The position numbers and the translations under genes are program-made. From Marivita sp051251565 (lineage in GTDB: Bacteria > Pseudomonadota > Alphaproteobacteria > Rhodobacterales > Rhodobacteraceae), in NCBI RefSeq assembly GCF_051251565.1, contig NZ_JBPOFB010000007.1, forward strand, positions 1 through 64,000: a stretch of 64,000 nt of DNA, written 5' to 3'. The notes beneath the pieces were generated by a model. It did no database searches. It saw nothing but the letters and a program-made list of their open reading frames with translations, and was not told where the DNA came from. Positions 60,291-64,000 of this stretch are shown in pieces; within the stretch, counting starts at the first letter, position 1, and each line of letters begins with the position of its first letter.

Positions 60291-63173
60291 ATGGCCGGAC
60301 ATGCGCGGGTTGCGGCCATCCTTGGCCCGACCAACACAGGCAAAACCCATTACGCGATTGATCGGATGCTGGGCTATCGCACCGGCATGATTGGTTTGCC
60401 GCTGCGCCTTTTGGCGCGCGAGGTTTATGACAAGATCGTCGCGGCGCGGGGGCCGTCCGTTGTGGCCTTGGTCACGGGCGAGGAACGTATTATGCCGCCG
60501 CGCGCGCAATATTGGGTGTGCACGGTAGAGGCGATGCCCGAGGGGATGGGCTGTGATTTTGTCGGGATCGACGAAATCCAGCTATGTGCCGACCCCGAGC
60601 GGGGGCATGTGTTCACTGATCGCTTGCTGCGGATGCGCGGGTTGCATGAGACGCTGTTCATGGGCTCTGACACGATGCGCGGGCCGATCTCGGAACTGGT
60701 CGAGGGCGTTGAATTTGTGCGCCGCGAACGGATGAGCCAGCTGACGTATACCGGATCCAAAAAGATCAGCAGGTTGCAGCCGCGCACGGCGATTGTCGGC
60801 TTCTCGGTTGAAAACGTCTATGCGATTGCCGAGCTGTTGCGCCGTCAAAAGGGGGGCGCGGCTGTGGTGATGGGTGCGTTGTCGCCCCGGACCCGCAACG
60901 CGCAGGTGGACCTGTATCAGAATGGCGAGGTGGATTACCTCGTGGCGACTGATGCCATCGGGATGGGGCTGAACCTTGATATCAACCATGTCGCGTTTTC
61001 GTCGCTGACCAAATTTGACGGTCGCCGGATGCGCCCCCTGATGCCCAATGAATTGGCGCAGATCGCCGGACGGGCCGGGCGCGGGATGGCGAATGGCACG
61101 TTTGGCGTGACCGGCGAGGCGGGGCAACTGACCGAAGACGTGGCCGAGGCGATCACCAATCACCGGTTCACTCCGTTGAAAAAACTCAACTGGCGCAGTG
61201 CCGATTTGCGGTTTGGCACCCTGGAGACGCTGATTGCGTCGCTTGAGGTGAGCCCAAATGACGACCGTCTGGTCAAGGCCCGTGAGGCGGACGACCTTCA
61301 GGCGCTCAAGGCGTTAAGCGCTGTGGCCGAGGTGCAGGCGCGCGCGTCGAGCCCGCAATCGGTACAATTGTTGTGGGATGTTTGCCGTATCCCTGATTTT
61401 CGCGGTATCAGCCACGCCGAACATGCGGGGTTGTTAGAGGTTATTTTCGGGCATTTGCACCAGCGCGGCGCGATCCCGGATGATTTTCTGGCACGGCAGG
61501 TCAATCGGATCGACCGGACAGATGGCGACATTGACACGCTGTCGAAACGATTGGCGTATATCCGCACATGGACCTATGTGGCGCAACGCAAAGCGTGGGT
61601 GCATGACGAAAGCCATTGGCGCGAGCAAACGCGCGCTGTAGAAGACCGACTGTCAGATGCGTTGCACGAACGCCTGACCCAGAGATTTGTTGACCGGCGC
61701 ACATCAGTGCTCTTGCGGCGGTTGAAGCAGAAGGAGGCCCTTTTGGCCGAAGTGAATGACAAGGGTGAAGTCACCGTCGAAGGCGAATTCGTCGGCAGGC
61801 TTGAAGGGTTCCGGTTCCGCCAGGACAAGGATGCAACCGGGCAAGAGGCCAAGACGCTGAAGACAGCGTCGCTTCAGGCGTTGGCCCCACATTTCCATCT
61901 TCGGGCGGACCGCTTTTATAACGCGCCCGATACCGAGATGGATTACACCGAACAGGGTGGCCTCATGTGGGGCGATCAGGCGGTGGGCAAGCTGACCGCT
62001 GGCGATGATCCGCTCAAGCCGCGCATTGTGGCGTTTGTCGATGAAGAGGCTGGACCGGATGTGGCGCAAAAGGTGCAGCGCCGCTTGCAGCACTTTATTG
62101 ATCGCAAGATCGCGGCGCTTTTCGAGCCGCTTCTCAACCTCCAGAATGACGAGACATTGAATGGCCTGGCACGGGGCTTTGCCTTCCGCATGGTCGAGTC
62201 GATGGGAATTCTGCCGCGCGCTGATGTGGCCGATGACGTCAAGGCGCTCGATCAGGACGCACGTGGGGTGCTGCGCAAGCATGGCATCCGCTTTGGTCAG
62301 TTCACCGTGTTCATGCCGCTGCTGCTCAAGCCTGCGCCGACACGTCTGCGCCTTGTCTTGTGGAGCCTTGCGAAGAACCTCGATATTTTCCCCGAGGCGC
62401 CGCCTCCGGGACTGGTGACTGTTCCGAATGTCGCAGATACCCCGGCAGAGCATCATACCGTTTCGGGCTACCGTGCTGCGGGCGACCGGGCGATCCGCAT
62501 CGACATGCTGGAACGCTTGGCCGATCTTCTGCGCGGTCAGGACAGCCGGGGCGGGTTTGAGGCCAATCCCGATATGCTGTCGATTACGGGTCTCACACTG
62601 GAGCAATTCGCCGATCTGATGGGCGGGCTTGGGTACAAGGCTGAAAAGGGCGAACGCGCCAAAGTGCGCGCGGTCGATGTGGCCGTGGCCGAGGTCACTG
62701 ACGCCGCTGCGCCGGATCAAGATGCAGCGGCACCTGTCGAAGATGCGCCGGTCGCGGATGCAGGTCAGGCGACTGAGCAAGCCGCAGACGCGCCTGCACC
62801 CGTTGACGCGGTGGCCGAAGTGGCAAGCGCGCCTGCGGTGCCGTCTGTAGCTGAGACCGAAGTTGCACCCGGTGGTACACCTGATGCCGCGTTGGCCGAG
62901 CCAGAGGTTGAGGTGTTCTACACCTTTACTTGGCGTGGCAACCGCCCGGACCGCCAACCGCGCCGCGACGCAACTAAGGGTCGGCGCGACGGGGCCGGGG
63001 CCAAGCCGCAGGGCGACCGCCCGCGTGGTGGCAAAGGCAAGCCCAAGGGCAAAGGCCAGCCGCGCGATGCCGGGGCCAAATCGTTCCAAGCGCGCCCGCC
63101 CAAGAAGGAAAAGCAGATCGACCCGGACAATCCTTTCGCAGCGGCCCTCATGGGGCTGAAAAACAAGGACTGA
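60291..63173 (+). CDS. SUV3-like DEAD-type helicase (MgpS-like)
   Basis: Helicase of 960 residues. Walker A GPTNTGKT is at 12-19, DEIQ in FVGIDEIQLC is motif II, ATDAIGMGLNLDI and QIAGRAGRG are the conserved C-core motifs. It resembles mitochondrial SUPV3L1 and bacterial relatives that unwind RNA. The C-terminal 250 residues are an Ala/Glu/Pro-rich linker followed by a basic, Gly/Arg/Lys-rich tail (KGKPKGKGQPRD), probably disordered and RNA-binding. Its gene is followed by an S4-domain protein, supporting an RNA role. Confidence 0.9.
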   Translation: MAGHARVAAILGPTNTGKTHYAIDRMLGYRTGMIGLPLRLLAREVYDKIVAARGPSVVALVTGEERIMPPRAQYWVCTVEAMPEGMGCDFVGIDEIQLCADPERGHVFTDRLLRMRGLHETLFMGSDTMRGPISELVEGVEFVRRERMSQLTYTGSKKISRLQPRTAIVGFSVENVYAIAELLRRQKGGAAVVMGALSPRTRNAQVDLYQNGEVDYLVATDAIGMGLNLDINHVAFSSLTKFDGRRMRPLMPNELAQIAGRAGRGMANGTFGVTGEAGQLTEDVAEAITNHRFTPLKKLNWRSADLRFGTLETLIASLEVSPNDDRLVKAREADDLQALKALSAVAEVQARASSPQSVQLLWDVCRIPDFRGISHAEHAGLLEVIFGHLHQRGAIPDDFLARQVNRIDRTDGDIDTLSKRLAYIRTWTYVAQRKAWVHDESHWREQTRAVEDRLSDALHERLTQRFVDRRTSVLLRRLKQKEALLAEVNDKGEVTVEGEFVGRLEGFRFRQDKDATGQEAKTLKTASLQALAPHFHLRADRFYNAPDTEMDYTEQGGLMWGDQAVGKLTAGDDPLKPRIVAFVDEEAGPDVAQKVQRRLQHFIDRKIAALFEPLLNLQNDETLNGLARGFAFRMVESMGILPRADVADDVKALDQDARGVLRKHGIRFGQFTVFMPLLLKPAPTRLRLVLWSLAKNLDIFPEAPPPGLVTVPNVADTPAEHHTVSGYRAAGDRAIRIDMLERLADLLRGQDSRGGFEANPDMLSITGLTLEQFADLMGGLGYKAEKGERAKVRAVDVAVAEVTDAAAPDQDAAAPVEDAPVADAGQATEQAADAPAPVDAVAEVASAPAVPSVAETEVAPGGTPDAALAEPEVEVFYTFTWRGNRPDRQPRRDATKGRRDGAGAKPQGDRPRGGKGKPKGKGQPRDAGAKSFQARPPKKEKQIDPDNPFAAALMGLKNKD

Positions 63174-63174
63174 C

Positions 63175-63555
63175 TTGGCCGAGCCGGGGCAAAAACTGCG
63201 CATCGACAAGTGGCTATGGCATGCGCGTTTCTTCAAGACGCGCAGCCTTGCCGCCAAGATCGTGTCGGGGGGTAAGCTGCGTGTGAACGGCCAGCCGATT
63301 TCCAAACCGGCCTATTCGGTCGCGGCGGGGGATGTGTTGACCTTTCCGCAAGGCGATGCTGTTCGAGTGATCCGTGTGCTTGCCATGGGGGACCGGCGCG
63401 GTCCGGCCCCTGAGGCGCGGTTGCTTTATGATGATCTGGAGCCACCACAGCCTAAAGACCCCCAACCACAAGTTCCGCGATTTGAGGGCAAAGGGCGTCC
63501 GACAAAGAAAGATCGTCGCGCTTTGCAACAAACCCGGACTGACCTTCTTGAATGA
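63175..63555 (+). CDS. S4 domain RNA-binding protein (Hsp15-like)
   Basis: Protein of 126 residues. It opens LRIDKWLWHARFFKTRSLAAKIVSGGKLRVNGQPISKPAYSVAAGDVLTF, a complete S4 domain like heat-shock protein 15, which rescues stalled 50S subunits. The C-terminus is basic. The start is TTG at 63175, two bases after the helicase stop, so translation is coupled; no ATG lies nearby. Confidence 0.88.
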   Translation: MAEPGQKLRIDKWLWHARFFKTRSLAAKIVSGGKLRVNGQPISKPAYSVAAGDVLTFPQGDAVRVIRVLAMGDRRGPAPEARLLYDDLEPPQPKDPQPQVPRFEGKGRPTKKDRRALQQTRTDLLE

Positions 63556-63603
63556 TTTTTGCGAGTGGCTTAGCTAGCTTGCGAACGATCGATGGACTGA
63601 CCC

Positions 63604-63942
63604 ATGACCTATATTGTCAACGATGCCTGCATCTCCTGCAAATTCACCGATTGCGTGGAGGTATGTCCTGTCGACTGCTTCTATGAGGGTGAAAACATGT
63701 TGGTGATTCATCCCGATGAATGCATTGATTGTGGTGTCTGTGAACCGGAATGCCCGGCGGATGCGATTCGTCCGGACACAGAGCCGGACATGGATAAATG
63801 GGTCGAGTTCAACCGTAAGTATGCCGAGAAATGGCCGGTGATCATCACCAAGAAAGACCCGCTCCCCAATGCAGAAGAGCGGGATGGCGAAAGCGGCAAA
63901 CTTGAGAAGTACTTCTCTGAGGCGCCCGGCGAAGGCGGGTGA
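63604..63942 (+). CDS. fdxA: Seven-iron ferredoxin
   Basis: Ferredoxin of 112 residues with CxxxxxxC...C spacing of the [3Fe-4S][4Fe-4S] type: ACISCKFTDCVEVCPVDCFYEGENM then HPDECIDCGVCEPECPADAI. The C-terminal tail DKWVEFNRKYAEKWPVI is typical of FdxA. Electron carrier in the cytosol. In related genomes a carD-type gene follows fdxA; only 58 bases remain here and contain no gene. Upstream 48 bases are short, so fdxA could be read from the helicase-S4 transcript. Confidence 0.95.
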   Translation: MTYIVNDACISCKFTDCVEVCPVDCFYEGENMLVIHPDECIDCGVCEPECPADAIRPDTEPDMDKWVEFNRKYAEKWPVIITKKDPLPNAEERDGESGKLEKYFSEAPGEGG

Positions 63943-64000
63943 TGATTCGTCCTACCAGCCGTTCAGCCGGCAGGTGTGCGGCGTAGCACGTTGTTTGAAT

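Noticed and set aside
61704..63305. A 533-codon open frame on the minus strand opposite the helicase
   Set aside because: Shadow frame; the plus-strand helicase is continuous with conserved motifs.
63943..64000. Start of a carD-type gene after fdxA
   Set aside because: Only 58 bases remain and no start codon with a ribosome-binding site can be confirmed.

Overview
The window is chromosomal DNA of a high-GC alphaproteobacterium. Gene order and protein content point to the Rhodobacteraceae, most likely the marine Roseobacter group. The indicators are an Rrf2/IscR-type regulator without the usual cysteine triplet at the head of a suf operon, the order lptF-lptG-lptD-surA-pdxA-rsmA, prmC followed by a DUF4167 gene, a cytochrome b561-YceI fusion, a Roseobacter-like choline sulfatase, and an Irr-type iron control element. 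I do not assign a genus. No rRNA, complete tRNA or CRISPR array was found.

Layout. 1-2,000: edge of an integrated element (TraD-like gene, P4-type integrase, short repeats resembling tRNA 3' ends). 2,000-10,000: TPR methyltransferase, trigger factor, an enolase-superfamily enzyme, a gap with a possible structured RNA, rpsF-rpsR-rplI, and YceI-type genes. 10,100-13,200: fatty acid synthesis (fabD, fabG, acpP) and mazG. 13,300-19,700: M20 amidohydrolase with an agmatinase, a DUF1499 protein, a phosphatidylserine decarboxylase, prfA-prmC and DUF4167. 19,800-27,300: a minus-strand outer-membrane biogenesis operon lptF-lptG-lptD-surA-pdxA-rsmA with overlapping junctions. 27,400-33,300: pepA-holC, lpd, an SDR, an HD phosphohydrolase, a 78-aa protein and an alpha/beta hydrolase.

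33,300-43,100 is the most distinctive part: an Fe-S assembly locus running iscR-like, NifS-like desulfurase, sufB, two tiny ORFs, YbjQ, FkbM methyltransferase, a second methyltransferase-like protein, sufC, sufD, two YIP1 membrane proteins, sufS. It starts from a near-consensus sigma-70 promoter whose -10 box lies inside an Irr-box palindrome, so iron and Fe-S status probably control the whole unit. Its tight or overlapping spacing implies that the extra genes are co-expressed with the SUF machinery.

43,100-64,000: a HbpS/GlcG-like protein and a PuuD-like amidotransferase, a tryptophan-degradation operon (SDR-kynA-kynU), an MBL protein with a degraded metal motif, choline sulfatase, a secreted nuclease, DUF465, glutathione peroxidase, a DksA-like zinc finger, pepF, a DNA-repair pair (MBL exonuclease plus ATP-dependent ligase) coupled to an amidohydrolase, an HpcH aldolase, SCP2 plus hydrolase, a TPR protein, and finally a SUV3-like helicase, an S4-domain protein and ferredoxin fdxA. 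Several intergenic spaces hold perfect palindromes or members of a dispersed hairpin family.
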